Positions 26,101 through 35,293 of a stretch of DNA of 64,000 nucleotides are shown piece by piece. The position numbers and the translations under genes were made by a program. The stretch's first letter is position 1. Every line of letters begins with the position of its first letter. Below the pieces are notes generated by a model. That model did not search any database. It had not been told where the DNA came from and saw only the letters and a list, made by a program, of their open reading frames with translations. The stretch lies in assembly GCA_012221805.1 (NCBI GenBank), contig CP015195.1, forward strand, positions 2,155,771 to 2,219,770. The letters run 5' to 3'. Source of the DNA: Pasteurellaceae bacterium RH1A (GTDB taxonomy: Bacteria > Pseudomonadota > Gammaproteobacteria > Enterobacterales > Pasteurellaceae).

Positions 26101-27936
26101 ATGTTACAAAAACTCTTTGAATGGTTTGAAAACCGTATTAACCCCTACCCCGATAGCAGCCCCATCACCCCTAAAAAAGGCCTCTTACCCTTTATTTGGG
26201 ATGCCACCCAGGGCATGCGCCCTTACATTTTGGTGATGGCACTGATGACCGTCTGTTTGGGCGTGATTGAAGGCATGCTCTTTCAGTTTATCGGCGACTT
26301 GGTAAACTGGGTCACCGAACTCAAGCCTGCCCAACTTTGGCGGGAAAAGGGCGGCAGCATTGCTTTTATGCTCTTTATCGTGGTCTTGGGCTTTGTTATC
26401 AACTACCTCTACACCAGCATCCGCTTCCAGAGCCTGCAAGGGGTTTTCCCTATGCGCCTGCGTTGGAACTTCCACCGCCTTATGCTGGGCCAAAGCATGT
26501 CCTTCTACCAAGATGAATTTGCTGGCCGAGTGTCAGCCAAGGTTATGCAAACTGCCCTGTCGGTGCGGGATGTGGTTATGACCTTCACCGAAATGGTGGT
26601 CTATATTGTTATCTATTTCATCACATCGGGCGTGATTTTGGTGCAGTTCGACAGCTGGCTCCTCCTGCCTTTTGCGGTGTGGCTGGTTTTCTTCTTTATT
26701 ATTGCGGCCGTTTTTGTGCCTCGCCTTTCCTTGGCAGCTCAAGAACAGTCCGATGCTCGTAGCCTTATGACCGGCCGGGTGACCGATGCCTATTCCAATA
26801 TTGCCACGGTGAAACTCTTTTCCCATGGCAAGCGGGAGTCTAGCTATGTGAAAGAATCCATGCAGGAATTTATGGTCACGGTGCACAAGCAAATGCGTTT
26901 GGTCACCCTGATTGAATCCTGCCACTATTTCAACAGCATTGTGCTGATTATTTCCACCACTGCCATGGGTCTCTGGCTTTGGTCGCTGGATATGGTCAGC
27001 GTGGGTGCCATTGCTGCCTCAACGGCCTTGACCCTGCGTATCAAGGGCCTGGCCCAATGGGTTATGTGGGAGCTGGCCAGCCTCTTTGAAAACCTGGGTA
27101 CCGTGCAAGATGGCATGGAAACCCTGTCCAAGCCGCATACCATTGTGGATGAAGAGGATGCCAAGCCGCTGGAAGTGACCCAGGGGGAAATTCAATTTGA
27201 GGGCGTGGACTTTGCCTACAGCCCTGAAAAACCGCTTCTGAAAAAATTCGACCTGACCATCAAGGCCGGCGAAAAGGTTGGCCTGGTTGGCCGCAGCGGG
27301 GCGGGCAAATCTACCCTAACCAACCTGCTCTTACGCTTCTATGATGTGCAAAATGGGGCAGTGAAAATAGATGGCCAGGATGTTCGCAGCATCACCCAAG
27401 AAAGCCTACGGGCGCAAATTGGTTTGGTGACCCAGGACACTTCTCTGCTTCATCGTTCCGTGCGGGACAACCTGCTCTACGGGCGGCCAAGTGCCTCTGA
27501 AGAAGAAATGTATGAAGCAGCCCGTAAGGCGGCCGCAGCCGAGTTCATCCCTAACCTATATGATGCCAAGGGCAGAACGGGCTACGATGCCCATGTGGGC
27601 GAACGGGGTGTTAAACTCTCTGGCGGCCAGCGCCAGCGGATCGCCATCGCCCGGGTTATGCTCAAAGATGCACCAATTCTCTTGCTAGACGAGGCCACCA
27701 GTGCGCTGGATTCAGAAGTTGAAGTGGCCATTCAAGAAAACCTGACCGAACTCATGCAGGGTAAGACCGTCCTGGCCATCGCCCACCGCTTGTCCACCAT
27801 CATGGCCATGGACAGACTGATTGTGCTAGATAAGGGTGAAATCATCGAACAGGGCACCCACGAGGAACTCCTGGCCCAAAACGGCGTTTACGCCAAACTT
27901 TGGTCCCATCAAAGTGGTGGATTTTTAGCAGAGTAA
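26101..27936 (+). CDS. ABC exporter, fused permease and ATPase
   Basis: A 611-residue half-transporter of the lipid/drug exporter type. Six hydrophobic segments in the first 320 residues form the type I ABC transmembrane domain. The ATPase shows Walker [10 protein letters not shown], a Q-loop in [14 protein letters not shown], the signature LSGGQRQR, Walker [13 protein letters not shown] and the H-loop IAHRLST. A similar orphan ABC protein occurs in H. influenzae. The substrate is unknown. A strong terminator follows, so it is transcribed alone. Confidence 0.92.
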   Translation: MLQKLFEWFENRINPYPDSSPITPKKGLLPFIWDATQGMRPYILVMALMTVCLGVIEGMLFQFIGDLVNWVTELKPAQLWREKGGSIAFMLFIVVLGFVINYLYTSIRFQSLQGVFPMRLRWNFHRLMLGQSMSFYQDEFAGRVSAKVMQTALSVRDVVMTFTEMVVYIVIYFITSGVILVQFDSWLLLPFAVWLVFFFIIAAVFVPRLSLAAQEQSDARSLMTGRVTDAYSNIATVKLFSHGKRESSYVKESMQEFMVTVHKQMRLVTLIESCHYFNSIVLIISTTAMGLWLWSLDMVSVGAIAASTALTLRIKGLAQWVMWELASLFENLGTVQDGMETLSKPHTIVDEEDAKPLEVTQGEIQFEGVDFAYSPEKPLLKKFDLTIKAGEKVGLVGRSGAGKSTLTNLLLRFYDVQNGAVKIDGQDVRSITQESLRAQIGLVTQDTSLLHRSVRDNLLYGRPSASEEEMYEAARKAAAAEFIPNLYDAKGRTGYDAHVGERGVKLSGGQRQRIAIARVMLKDAPILLLDEATSALDSEVEVAIQENLTELMQGKTVLAIAHRLSTIMAMDRLIVLDKGEIIEQGTHEELLAQNGVYAKLWSHQSGGFLAE

Positions 27937-27948
27937 ATGGAATAATAA

Positions 27949-27972
27949 GAGGGCTTTTGGCCCTCTTTTTTT
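27949..27972 (+). terminator. Rho-independent terminator after the ABC exporter
   Basis: GAGGGC-TTTT-GGCCCTC type stem followed by seven T residues, about 12 bases after the stop codon. Confidence 0.9.
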
Positions 27973-28022
27973 ATAAAAAGAACAGATCAAAAATGATTGA
28001 TAGAGAAGATAAAAGGAAGAAA

Positions 28023-28799
28023 ATGAAGCCTACGCTTAGTTTGGTAATGATCGTCAAAAATGAAGAACAAGATTTGGCACAATGCTTAGACACCGTCAAA
28101 GATTGGGTGGATGAAATCATTATTGTCGATTCAGGCAGCAGCGATCAAACCTTGGAAATTGCCAAAAAATATCAGGCTAAGGTTTATCAACATAATGATT
28201 GGCAGGGCTTTGGCAAACAACGCCAAACTGCCCAAGGTTATGCCACATCAGATTATATCTTATGGCTAGATGCGGATGAACGGGTCAGCCCAGAATTACA
28301 ACAATCCATTAAACAAGCCTTATTAGAAAACAAAACAAACACCCTTTATCAAATAAACCGATTAAGTAGCTTTCTAGGGCGGAAAATTTATCATTCAGGA
28401 TGGTATCCTGAATATATTGTCCGCCTTTATCCTCGCCAACTTGCTCAATATAATGATGCTCTTGTACATGAAAAGGTTATTTACGACCCAAGCCTGAAGG
28501 TGATAAACCTGTCGGGTGATTTACTCCATTACCCTTATAAGAGCCTGAAACATTATCTCACCAAATCCGCCTCTTATGCCGAGGCTTGGGCTGAACAAAG
28601 AATAAAGCAAAATAAAAAAACAAGTGTATTTCAGGCGCTTTCTCACGCCTTTTCAGCCTTTATAAAAATGTACTTATTTAAGAAAGGTTTTTTAGATGGC
28701 AAGCAAGGTTTTCTTCTCGCCATCTTATCAGCAAATTCTGTTTTTAATAAATATGCTACTTTATGGTCTAAGCAGGTAGCCTCTCAGCTTGGGGAATAA
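28023..28799 (+). CDS. Family 2 glycosyltransferase, lipooligosaccharide core type
   Basis: A 258-residue GT-A fold transferase. It opens with [21 protein letters not shown], then [17 protein letters not shown] and the metal-binding [11 protein letters not shown], the pattern of WaaE/KdtX and LgtF-type enzymes that add a hexose to heptose I of the lipid A-core. The start at 28023 is favoured by AAGGAAG upstream and by homology. An in-frame extension from 27900 would read through the ABC terminator. It is clearly more AT-rich than its neighbours, as is the next gene, two bases away. Donor and acceptor are inferred, not shown. Confidence 0.88.
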   Translation: MKPTLSLVMIVKNEEQDLAQCLDTVKDWVDEIIIVDSGSSDQTLEIAKKYQAKVYQHNDWQGFGKQRQTAQGYATSDYILWLDADERVSPELQQSIKQALLENKTNTLYQINRLSSFLGRKIYHSGWYPEYIVRLYPRQLAQYNDALVHEKVIYDPSLKVINLSGDLLHYPYKSLKHYLTKSASYAEAWAEQRIKQNKKTSVFQALSHAFSAFIKMYLFKKGFLDGKQGFLLAILSANSVFNKYATLWSKQVASQLGE

Positions 28800-28800
28800 A

Positions 28801-29826
28801 ATGAAAGCAGATAACAAGCACAATATTTTATTTATTAATATGGCCAAGGGCTTTGGTGGCGGAGAAGTGCAAACAGAGCAACTCATGCTCAACCTTGATG
28901 GCTATACCCTCTATTTCCTAGGCAAAAAACACAGTAAGTTAGCAGAAAAATTAGCACAAGCAGGTAAAAATATTCGCATCATTACCTTTATGCAGGCCCT
29001 TAAATTAGCCCTGTGTACAAAACAATTAATTATTCACGCCCAAGATGGCCGTGGGGCGCATATTGCAGGTTTATTAAAATTAATTTCCAGAAAACCTATC
29101 GTTATTACCCGGCATGTGAGCTTCCCTCTCAAGCGGAAAATATCCTCTTTTGCCTATAAAATTGCCGATCAGCTTGTTGGTGTAAGCTCTCAGGTTTCCG
29201 AGGTTTTAGCCAAAATAAACCCAAACACTCAAACCATTCATGGGTGTTTAAAACCCTTACAAGAAGATCTGGCCTTTGAGGAACACTATTTTAAACCTAA
29301 AAAAGGCCTCTTAAGAATAGGGCATATTGGGAATTTACAGGAAGTCAAAAACTTCCCCTTAACCATTAAACTGGCTAAAATTTTCCCACAGCTTGAATTT
29401 TATATTGTTGGTTCTGGCCCCTTGGAACAAGTCTTAAAAGAAGAGGCAAAAGGATTAAGCAATCTAACCTTTATTCCTTTTACACCCTATATAGGCAGCG
29501 TATTAAAGCATTTAGACCTACAAATTATTCCTTCTCATTTAGAAGGATTATCAATGGTTATTTTAGAGGGCTACCAATATCAAGTTCCTGTAATTGCCCA
29601 CGCAACAGGTGGCATACCTGATATTGTCGAGCAAGGGAAAACAGGCTTTTTAATTAAGAAAAATGATGCTTCGGCCTATCAAGAAATAATTGAAGATTTA
29701 TTACAAAATCCAGAGCAGCTTCACAAACTAAAAGCACATATCCATCATTATCAAAGTATTAAGGATTTTTCAGCTCAAAGAATGGCTAAGGAATATAAGG
29801 AAATTTATTTATCTATTGTAAAATAA
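28801..29826 (+). CDS. Family 4-type glycosyltransferase
   Basis: A 341-residue GT-B fold transferase. The N-terminal MAKGFGGGEVQTEQLM loop, the mid-protein GHIGNLQEVKNFPLTIKLAKIFP, and the C-terminal donor site IIPSHLEGLSMVILEGYQYQVPVIAHATGGIPDIV fit the family 1/4 signature with the EX7E spacing. It starts directly after the stop of the family 2 gene (same operon) and shares its AT-rich composition. Likely role: the next sugar addition in lipooligosaccharide synthesis. The sugar is unknown. Confidence 0.88.
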   Translation: MKADNKHNILFINMAKGFGGGEVQTEQLMLNLDGYTLYFLGKKHSKLAEKLAQAGKNIRIITFMQALKLALCTKQLIIHAQDGRGAHIAGLLKLISRKPIVITRHVSFPLKRKISSFAYKIADQLVGVSSQVSEVLAKINPNTQTIHGCLKPLQEDLAFEEHYFKPKKGLLRIGHIGNLQEVKNFPLTIKLAKIFPQLEFYIVGSGPLEQVLKEEAKGLSNLTFIPFTPYIGSVLKHLDLQIIPSHLEGLSMVILEGYQYQVPVIAHATGGIPDIVEQGKTGFLIKKNDASAYQEIIEDLLQNPEQLHKLKAHIHHYQSIKDFSAQRMAKEYKEIYLSIVK

Positions 29827-29932
29827 TCCTTAATTAAATCCATAGGGAATGGCTGGGATTTAGCCCTAGCCAAACCCCTCTAATCGGAGTAAAATAACCG
29901 ACAATTTCAGTCAAGTTTTATAGGCCAAACCA

Positions 29933-30514
29933 ATGAACATTACTATTTCGGAAGCAGCACAAGCCCATTTTCGTAAACTTCTTGATCAGCAAGAAGAAGG
30001 CACCAATATTCGGATTTTTGTGGTTAATCCAGGCACACCAAGTGCTGAGTGTGGGGTGTCTTACTGCCCACCAAATGCGGTGGAAGATACGGACACCGAG
30101 TACAAATTCGACCTTTTCTCTGCCTTTGTAGATGAAATCAGCCTGCCTTTTTTAGAAGAGGCCGAGATTGATTATGTGACCGATCAGATGGGCGCCCAGC
30201 TAACCATGAAGGCCCCTAACGCTAAAATGCGTAAGGTAGCGGACGATGCCCCTCTCATTGAGCGGGTGGAATATGTTATTCAAACCCAGGTCAATCCGCA
30301 ACTGGCCAGCCATGGAGGCAAGGCCACTCTGATTGATTTAACCGAAGAGGGCATCGTGATTCTTCAATTCGGCGGCGGCTGTAACGGCTGTTCCATGATT
30401 GATGTGACCCTCAAAGAAGGCATTGAAAAACAATTGGTTGCCTACTTTGGTGATGAAATCAAGGGCGTGCGTGACGTCACAGAACACCAGCACGGCGAGC
30501 ACTCCTACTACTAA
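29933..30514 (+). CDS. nfuA: Fe/S biogenesis protein NfuA
   Basis: Carrier that delivers [4Fe-4S] clusters to client proteins, LipA among them. It has 193 residues. The N-terminal half is a degenerate A-type scaffold ([19 protein letters not shown]). The C-terminal Nfu domain has the cluster-binding CxxC in [21 protein letters not shown]. The codons return to the GC-rich type here, marking the end of the AT-rich glycosyltransferase stretch. A USS inverted pair follows. Confidence 0.96.
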   Translation: MNITISEAAQAHFRKLLDQQEEGTNIRIFVVNPGTPSAECGVSYCPPNAVEDTDTEYKFDLFSAFVDEISLPFLEEAEIDYVTDQMGAQLTMKAPNAKMRKVADDAPLIERVEYVIQTQVNPQLASHGGKATLIDLTEEGIVILQFGGGCNGCSMIDVTLKEGIEKQLVAYFGDEIKGVRDVTEHQHGEHSYY

Positions 30515-30526
30515 ATCCCCTTCTAC

Positions 30527-30568
30527 AAGCGGCCTAAATTTGTAAAAAATTCGCAAATTTAGGCCGCT
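30527..30568. terminator. USS inverted-pair terminator after nfuA
   Basis: AAGCGGCCTAAATTTG pairs with CAAATTTAGGCCGCTT, a 16-bp near-perfect stem that includes two degenerate uptake-signal cores. Confidence 0.75.
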
Positions 30569-30609
30569 TTCGTTATACAATAGGCCAACTTTTCCCTCTT
30601 TTTCTGGCT

Positions 30610-31089
30610 ATGTTAGACATCGTTTTATTTGAACCTGAAATTCCGCAAAACAGCGGCAATATCATCCGCCTTTGTGCCAACTGTGGCTTCCGCCTGCATA
30701 TGATTGAGCCACTGGGCTACACCTGGGACGACAAACGCCTACGCCGTTCGGGCCTGGATTACCATGAATTTGTGGATATCAAAAAGCACAAGTCCTTTGA
30801 TGCCTTTTTGGCAAGCGAACAGCCCAAACGCCTCTTTGCTCTTACCACCAAGGGCGAACCCAACCATAGCGAGGTGAAGTATGAGCTGGGTGACTATCTT
30901 ATGTTTGGCCCAGAAAGCCGGGGCATTCCCAAAGAGATTTTAGACAGCCTGCCCATGGCACAGAAAATCCGCATTCCCATGTGTAAGGACAGCCGCAGTA
31001 TGAACCTGTCCAACTCAGTGGCCGTGGTGGTCTATGAGGCCTGGCGGCAGTTTGGTTATCAAAATTCTGTGCCAAGGCAGGCCATTTAA
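30610..31089 (+). CDS. trmL: tRNA (cytidine/uridine-34-2'-O)-methyltransferase TrmL
   Basis: SPOUT-class enzyme that 2'-O-methylates the wobble base of tRNA-Leu isoacceptors. It has 159 residues. Motif [22 protein letters not shown], the central [10 protein letters not shown], motif [16 protein letters not shown] and motif III IPM...[20 protein letters not shown] form the trefoil-knot SAM site. Its stop shares a base with the start of the next gene. Confidence 0.96.
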   Translation: MLDIVLFEPEIPQNSGNIIRLCANCGFRLHMIEPLGYTWDDKRLRRSGLDYHEFVDIKKHKSFDAFLASEQPKRLFALTTKGEPNHSEVKYELGDYLMFGPESRGIPKEILDSLPMAQKIRIPMCKDSRSMNLSNSVAVVVYEAWRQFGYQNSVPRQAI

Positions 31090-32279
31090 TGCAGGCCTTT
31101 GACGCAATTATTATCGGGGCAGGGGCGGCCGGCCTCTTTTGTGCCGCCCAGCTGGGCCAGGCGGGTAAATCCGTCTTGGTGCTGGATAATGGCAAGAAAA
31201 TTGGACGCAAGATCCTCATGTCTGGCGGGGGCTTTTGCAACTTCACCAATCTGGATGTCACTCCCCAGCACTATATCAGCCGCAACCGCCATTTTGTCAA
31301 ATCGGCCCTGGCCCGCTACACCCAGTGGGACTTTATCGCCCTGGTCGCCAGCTACGGCATTGCCTACCACGAAAAGGAATTAGGCCAGCTTTTTACCGAT
31401 GAAGGTTCTGATCAAATTGTCGCCCTGCTCAAGGCCGAATGCGACAAGGGAGGCGTGGATATTCGCCTGAAACAAGCGGTGCTTTCTGTTGAAAAATTTG
31501 CAAATTCCTTCCAAATTGAGACCGCTTGTGACCGCTTTCAAACGGAAAATCTAGTGGTGGCCACAGGCGGCCTTTCCATGCCGGGCTTGGGGGCTTCCCC
31601 TTTTGGCTATAAGCTGGCTGAACAGTTCGGTTTACCCGTGATTACGCCTCGGGCCAGCCTGGTGCCCTTTACCTATAAGGAGAGCGATCAGGCCTACAGC
31701 CAACTGGCCGGCATAGCCCTGCCGGTTGAGGTTTCGACATCACGCAAGGCCTTTGCCAACAACCTGCTCTTTACCCACCGGGGCTTGTCGGGGCCGGCTA
31801 TTTTGCAGATTTCCAACTATTGGGAGCTGGGCGAGGCAGTCAAAATCGATCTGCTGCCAAGTGAAAATATGCTTGAGATTGTGCAAGATCTTCGCCAATC
31901 TTCGCCAAAATTAGCCCTAAAAACCGTCTTAGGCCGTTATTTGCCTAAAAAATTGGTTGAACTTTGGGTGGAACAAAAATGCTTTGCCGATAAGATGATT
32001 GCCGATCTGTCCAAGGCGGATTTAAGAGGCTTAGAAGAGCTTGTCCACCACTGGCACTTTATCCCCAATGGTACAGAAGGCTATCGCACGGCGGAGGTCA
32101 CCATGGGCGGGGTGGATACCGATCATATTTCCTCCAAAACCATGGAGGCCAAGGCGGTTCCGGGGTTGTATTTTATCGGCGAGGTGCTGGATGTAACCGG
32201 CTGGCTGGGGGGCTACAACTTCCAGTGGGCCTGGGCCTCCGCCTTTGCCTGTGCCGAGGCCATCAATGGCCGATCTTAG
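31089..32279 (+). CDS. YhiN/HI0933-family flavoprotein
   Basis: A 396-residue NAD(P)/FAD-dependent oxidoreductase. The Rossmann dinucleotide loop IIIGAGAAGLFCAAQLGQAG is at the N-terminus, with KKIGRKILMSGGGFCNFTN and the C-terminal FAD motif LYFIGEVLDVTGWLGGYNFQWAWASA as in HI0933/YhiN proteins. The physiological reaction is unknown. An in-frame ACAAGCGGT uptake-signal region lies near codon 130. It overlaps trmL by one base and sprT by 14 bases. Confidence 0.92.
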   Translation: MQAFDAIIIGAGAAGLFCAAQLGQAGKSVLVLDNGKKIGRKILMSGGGFCNFTNLDVTPQHYISRNRHFVKSALARYTQWDFIALVASYGIAYHEKELGQLFTDEGSDQIVALLKAECDKGGVDIRLKQAVLSVEKFANSFQIETACDRFQTENLVVATGGLSMPGLGASPFGYKLAEQFGLPVITPRASLVPFTYKESDQAYSQLAGIALPVEVSTSRKAFANNLLFTHRGLSGPAILQISNYWELGEAVKIDLLPSENMLEIVQDLRQSSPKLALKTVLGRYLPKKLVELWVEQKCFADKMIADLSKADLRGLEELVHHWHFIPNGTEGYRTAEVTMGGVDTDHISSKTMEAKAVPGLYFIGEVLDVTGWLGGYNFQWAWASAFACAEAINGRS

Positions 32280-32760
32280 GGTGCTCAAAATTCAGGTGCA
32301 ACGCCAGCTCAAATGCAGTCTGGAGCAGGCCTCTGCCTATTTTGGGCGAGAATTTGAACAGCCGGCCGTAACCTATACGGTTAAGGGAGCCAAGGCTGGT
32401 GTGGCCTATTTGCGGGAGAATGAAATCCGCCTCAACCCGGTGCTCTTAGCCGAAAACGGGGCCGACTTTATCCAGCAAACCGTTCCACATGAACTGGCCC
32501 ATTTACTGGTCTACCAGCTCTTTGGCCGGGTTCAGCCCCATGGCAAGGAGTGGAAGATGATGATGGAAGAGGTGCTGGGCGTGCCGGCTGAAGTGTATCA
32601 CTGCTATGATTTAGCCAAGGTGCGACAAACCTTTGCTTACCAATGCGCTTGCCAAACCCATCAACTGACTATCCGCCGGCACAAGGCCATTGTAGAGGGC
32701 AAGGCGATTTATCATTGCCGAAAATGTAAACAAGTTTTAGAAGTTCAGGATAAGACTTGA
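32266..32760 (+). CDS. sprT: SprT-like zinc metalloprotein
   Basis: A 164-residue SprT-family protein. The zinc site HELAHLLVYQLFGRVQPHG supplies HExxH plus a downstream histidine, and the C-terminal zinc ribbon shows CACQTH...YHCRKCKQVL. I start it at ATG 32266 (MADLRVLK), inside the end of the flavoprotein gene. The role in bacteria is not well defined. Eukaryotic relatives (Spartan) are DNA-protein crosslink proteases. Confidence 0.93.
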   Translation: MADLRVLKIQVQRQLKCSLEQASAYFGREFEQPAVTYTVKGAKAGVAYLRENEIRLNPVLLAENGADFIQQTVPHELAHLLVYQLFGRVQPHGKEWKMMMEEVLGVPAEVYHCYDLAKVRQTFAYQCACQTHQLTIRRHKAIVEGKAIYHCRKCKQVLEVQDKT

Positions 32761-32792
32761 TTTAGGCGGGAAAAGCTCCTAGAATAAAAAAC

Positions 32793-32814
32793 AAGGACGG
32801 CGGCAACCGTCCTT
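32793..32814 (-). terminator. Terminator of the 23-residue peptide gene
   Basis: On the minus strand AAGGACGG pairs with CCGTCCTT across a six-base loop, followed by GTTTTTTATT. It lies 16 bases past the peptide stop. It has no T run on the plus strand, so it serves minus-strand transcription. Confidence 0.8.
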
Positions 32815-32829
32815 GCTCGACATCACTGC

Positions 32830-32901
32830 TTAGCCAGTCGTACTTCCTTTAAGTAACAGGCATAGCAGAATAACGATAATCCACATAATAATACGTTTCA
32901 T
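32830..32901 (-). CDS. 23-residue hydrophobic peptide, type I toxin-like
   Basis: A very short gene on the minus strand encoding MKRIIMWIIVILLCLLLKGS plus TTG: two basic residues, one membrane-spanning hydrophobic stretch and a small polar tail. AAAGGA stands 7 bases before the ATG. A promoter (extended -10 at 32935-32943) and a terminator (32793-32814) bracket it, giving a transcript of about 135 bases. In the leader TCCTTT can pair with AAAGGA and hide the ribosome binding site. Size and composition recall the Ibs toxins of E. coli Sib/Ibs modules, but homology is not shown. It could also be a non-toxic small membrane protein. Confidence 0.6.
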   Translation of the reverse strand: MKRIIMWIIVILLCLLLKGSTTG

Positions 32902-32934
32902 ATAGTTTCCTTTATTGTGTGAAAGAAAGGATCT

Positions 32935-32943
32935 ACTATATCA
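32935..32943 (-). promoter_or_regulatory. Extended -10 promoter of the 23-residue peptide gene
   Basis: Minus-strand TGATATAGT is a TGn-TATAAT-type extended -10 element. No good -35 hexamer is seen at 16-18 bases, which extended -10 promoters tolerate. Predicted start is about 27 bases upstream of the ATG. Confidence 0.5.
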
Positions 32944-33021
32944 GCCCGACAGGTGCGACTGGCGGACTGATTTTTCGCAGATCCGCCTCTGCTCAAAGAG
33001 CATTGATGAAATCGTATCACA

Positions 33022-33054
33022 AAAACCCAATTCTGCAAGAGGATTGGGTTTTTT
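33022..33054 (+). terminator. Plus-strand terminator upstream of yfiF
   Basis: AACCCAAT pairs with ATTGGGTT, followed by TTTTTTATC on the plus strand. It is 260 bases past sprT, with no plus-strand gene in between. It may end a plus-strand RNA antisense to the 23-residue peptide gene, or simply the sprT transcript. Confidence 0.7.
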
Positions 33055-33118
33055 ATCTTTTGGGCTTTCTCTCCAAGTGCTATCATTACAAAGCAAATCG
33101 TAACTGGTACTGTTCACT

Positions 33119-33182
33119 GATAGCGCCAGCCTCCAGGCTGGTGCTGATAGCCAAAGGCACCAGCGAGGACGCTGGCGCCATC
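33119..33182. repeat. REPIN-like inverted pair, GCGC(C/A)AGC family, copy 5
   Basis: Arms start at 33119 and end at 33182. The left arm has the CTCCAG centre and the right arm the GTCCTC-type centre, both on CCAGC/GCTGG stems. It lies just before the yfiF start. Confidence 0.87.
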
Positions 33183-33206
33183 AATAAGTCAAAAATAGGA
33201 ATAGAT

Positions 33207-34190
33207 ATGAACAACAAACCCCGTTTTAAAACCCTCGATCAAAAAAGAGAAGAGCGTAAACCCGCCTTTAAGCGAGAAAACACCCAAGAAAAACGCTCCT
33301 TCCGTGAGCGTGAGGAAAAGCCTCGCACCATCTATCCAAGTTCAGCCAAAAAGGCTGGCTTGCAGGAAGGCAGCGTGAAAATCAGCCTCAAGGGTAGGCA
33401 GGAGAGGCCTGAAAAGAAAACCGGCCCCCTATCGCCTCGTGCACCTGAAAAGATCCGCAAAAACCGCTCGGAGGAGATGAAGGTTTACGGCGAAAATGCC
33501 TGCCTTAGCCTCTTTGAAGAACGGCCAGAGGCCATTGTCCGTTTGTGGGCCACGGTGGAAATGTCCCACCGAATTGGCGAGCTACTTAGCTATTTGGCCG
33601 AGCAGAAAAAGGCCTATCATATTGTTGATAGTGAAGAGCTGGCTCGGGTTACGGGCACGGAACACCACGGCGGGATTGCCCTCTTGGTCAAAAAGTCCCT
33701 GCCTTTTGGCCTGGAAGGCTACCTGCAAGTGCCCCACGCCCAAGACTGTTTGGTGCTCCTGGATGGAGTCAATAATGCCCAGAACATCGGCGGTATTTTA
33801 CGAACCTGTGCCTTCTACGGGGTTAAGGGCCTAATTGTGGAATCGGCCGACCTGCTCAACTCCAGCAATGCTGCCCGGGTGGCCGAAGGGGGCCTGGAGT
33901 TTGTTAAGGCCCTGGAAACCAAGCACAAGCAAATCGCCCTGACCCAGCTGCGGAAGGCTGGCTATCAAATCGTCCACCTAACCCGCAACAAGCAGGCCAA
34001 ACACCTGGCCAAAACGGCCCTGGCCGCCAAGGTGGTCTTTGTCTTAAGTGAGGTAGTGCCGTTGGAGGCTGAATATCCAGAAGATACCCAAGTCCAGCTC
34101 TCCTTTGATAATCCGCTGCGTAGCGGTCTGAATGTGGCAGTCTCGGCTGGCCTGCTCTTGGGCCAGTGGTATCAGGCCTATTATGTTTAG
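33207..34190 (+). CDS. yfiF: TrmH-family RNA 2'-O-methyltransferase, YfiF-like
   Basis: A 327-residue SPOUT methyltransferase. The first 95 residues are a basic, disordered extension rich in K, R and E (FKTLDQKREERKPAFKRE...), typical of E. coli YfiF. Then come the substrate-binding MKVYGENACLSLFEERPEAI, the knot motif LDGVNNAQNIGGILRTCAFYGV, and the C-terminal LSFDNPLRSGLNVAVSAGLLL. The RNA target of YfiF is not firmly known. The start at 33207 is preceded by AGGA. The longer frame runs back through the repeat and is not credible. Confidence 0.92.
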   Translation: MNNKPRFKTLDQKREERKPAFKRENTQEKRSFREREEKPRTIYPSSAKKAGLQEGSVKISLKGRQERPEKKTGPLSPRAPEKIRKNRSEEMKVYGENACLSLFEERPEAIVRLWATVEMSHRIGELLSYLAEQKKAYHIVDSEELARVTGTEHHGGIALLVKKSLPFGLEGYLQVPHAQDCLVLLDGVNNAQNIGGILRTCAFYGVKGLIVESADLLNSSNAARVAEGGLEFVKALETKHKQIALTQLRKAGYQIVHLTRNKQAKHLAKTALAAKVVFVLSEVVPLEAEYPEDTQVQLSFDNPLRSGLNVAVSAGLLLGQWYQAYYV

Positions 34191-34199
34191 GGTGGCCCT

Positions 34200-35045
34200 A
34201 TGCAAATCGCTTTCAGAAATTATCAAAAACAAGACCGCTTGTTGGATCTGACCCAGCCTAAAATCATGGGCATCCTCAACTTTACCCCCGATTCCTTCTC
34301 CGATTCGGGCAAGTTTTTTAGCCTGGATAAGGCCCTGGTTCAGGTTGAAAAAATGCTGGCGGACGGGGCAGATATTATCGACATTGGGGGCGAATCCACC
34401 CGGCCCAATGCGGCTATTATCAGTGTTCAAGAAGAATTGGAGCGGGTAGTGCCCCTGGTCGAAGCTGTCAGAAAACGCTTTGACTGCCTGATTTCGGTGG
34501 ACACCTCCAAGCCCCAGGTTATGCGGGAATCTGCCCAAGCGGGGGCGGATATCATCAACGATATTCGGGCCTTGACCGAACCCCAGGCCTTGGACACGGC
34601 GGTTGAACTGGGCCTGCCAGTTTGCATCATGCACATGCAAGGCTCACCCCAAACCATGCAGGCCAATCCAGACTATGATGATGTGGTGGAAGAAGTGGCC
34701 GATTTCCTTAAATATCGGGCCTTGGCCTGCCTGATGGCCGGCATTCCGCAGGAGCATATTATCTTGGATGTGGGCTTTGGCTTCGGCAAAACCGTGCAGC
34801 ACAACTACCAACTGCTTAAGCACCTCAAGGCCTTTGCCGATTCGGGCTACCCTGTGCTGGCCGGTCTCTCTCGCAAGTCTATGATTGGCCAAGTCCTCAA
34901 TAAACCTGTGGAAGAACGGGTAATTGGCAGCGTGGCAGGTGCCTTGTTGGCTATTCAGAACGGGGCCAAAATCGTGCGGGTGCATGATGTGGCCCAGACG
35001 GCTGATGCCCTAAAAATCTGGCTGGCCATGCAAAACTGTGAATAA
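34200..35045 (+). CDS. folP: Dihydropteroate synthase
   Basis: Condenses para-aminobenzoate with hydroxymethyl-dihydropterin pyrophosphate in folate synthesis and is the sulfonamide target. It has 281 residues. Signatures: MGILNFTPDSFSDSGKF, ADGADIIDIGGESTRPNA, ISVDTSKPQVM, INDIRAL, the HMQGSPQTMQ loop and LAGLSRKSMIG. glmM, a frequent neighbour, is absent. It is followed by the thiamine riboswitch region. Confidence 0.97.
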   Translation: MQIAFRNYQKQDRLLDLTQPKIMGILNFTPDSFSDSGKFFSLDKALVQVEKMLADGADIIDIGGESTRPNAAIISVQEELERVVPLVEAVRKRFDCLISVDTSKPQVMRESAQAGADIINDIRALTEPQALDTAVELGLPVCIMHMQGSPQTMQANPDYDDVVEEVADFLKYRALACLMAGIPQEHIILDVGFGFGKTVQHNYQLLKHLKAFADSGYPVLAGLSRKSMIGQVLNKPVEERVIGSVAGALLAIQNGAKIVRVHDVAQTADALKIWLAMQNCE

Positions 35046-35124
35046 GCTGCTGATTTTGTGAACAAGATCACAAATCCAGCTTTTTCTACTTGCTTTTATT
35101 TTAACATTTTTTACACTGCAACCC

Positions 35125-35206
35125 TCTTGTCGGAGTGCCGTAAGGCTGAGATCGCATAGCGAGATCCGTGGAACCTGTTAGGTTAGAACCTGCGTAGGGA
35201 ACAAGT
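35125..35206 (+). ncRNA. TPP (THI-box) riboswitch
   Basis: Carries the conserved thi-box elements in order: CTTGTCGGAGTGCC, GGCTGAGATCG, GATCCGTGGAACCTG and the 3' GGTTAGAACCTGCGTAGGGAACAAG. P1 is formed by CTTGT (35126-35130) and ACAAG (35201-35205). It lies 88 bases before the thiDE start and should switch off the salvage operon when thiamine diphosphate is abundant. No clear terminator hairpin is visible between it and thiDE, so control may be at translation initiation. Confidence 0.96.
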
Positions 35207-35293
35207 TTTGCAAAAAATCATCAAAACCAGACCGCTTGGTCTGCCTCCTCTTCCCCCTTCGACAAGCAAACCATTCACTTTTGAGGTATTGCG

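Noticed and set aside
27900..28022. Upstream extension of the family 2 glycosyltransferase
   Set aside because: It would overlap the ABC gene end and include a strong terminator. The conserved protein begins at 28023.
32919..33206. Upstream extension of yfiF
   Set aside because: It crosses a terminator and a REPIN-like repeat. ATG 33207 has AGGA upstream and matches the family start.
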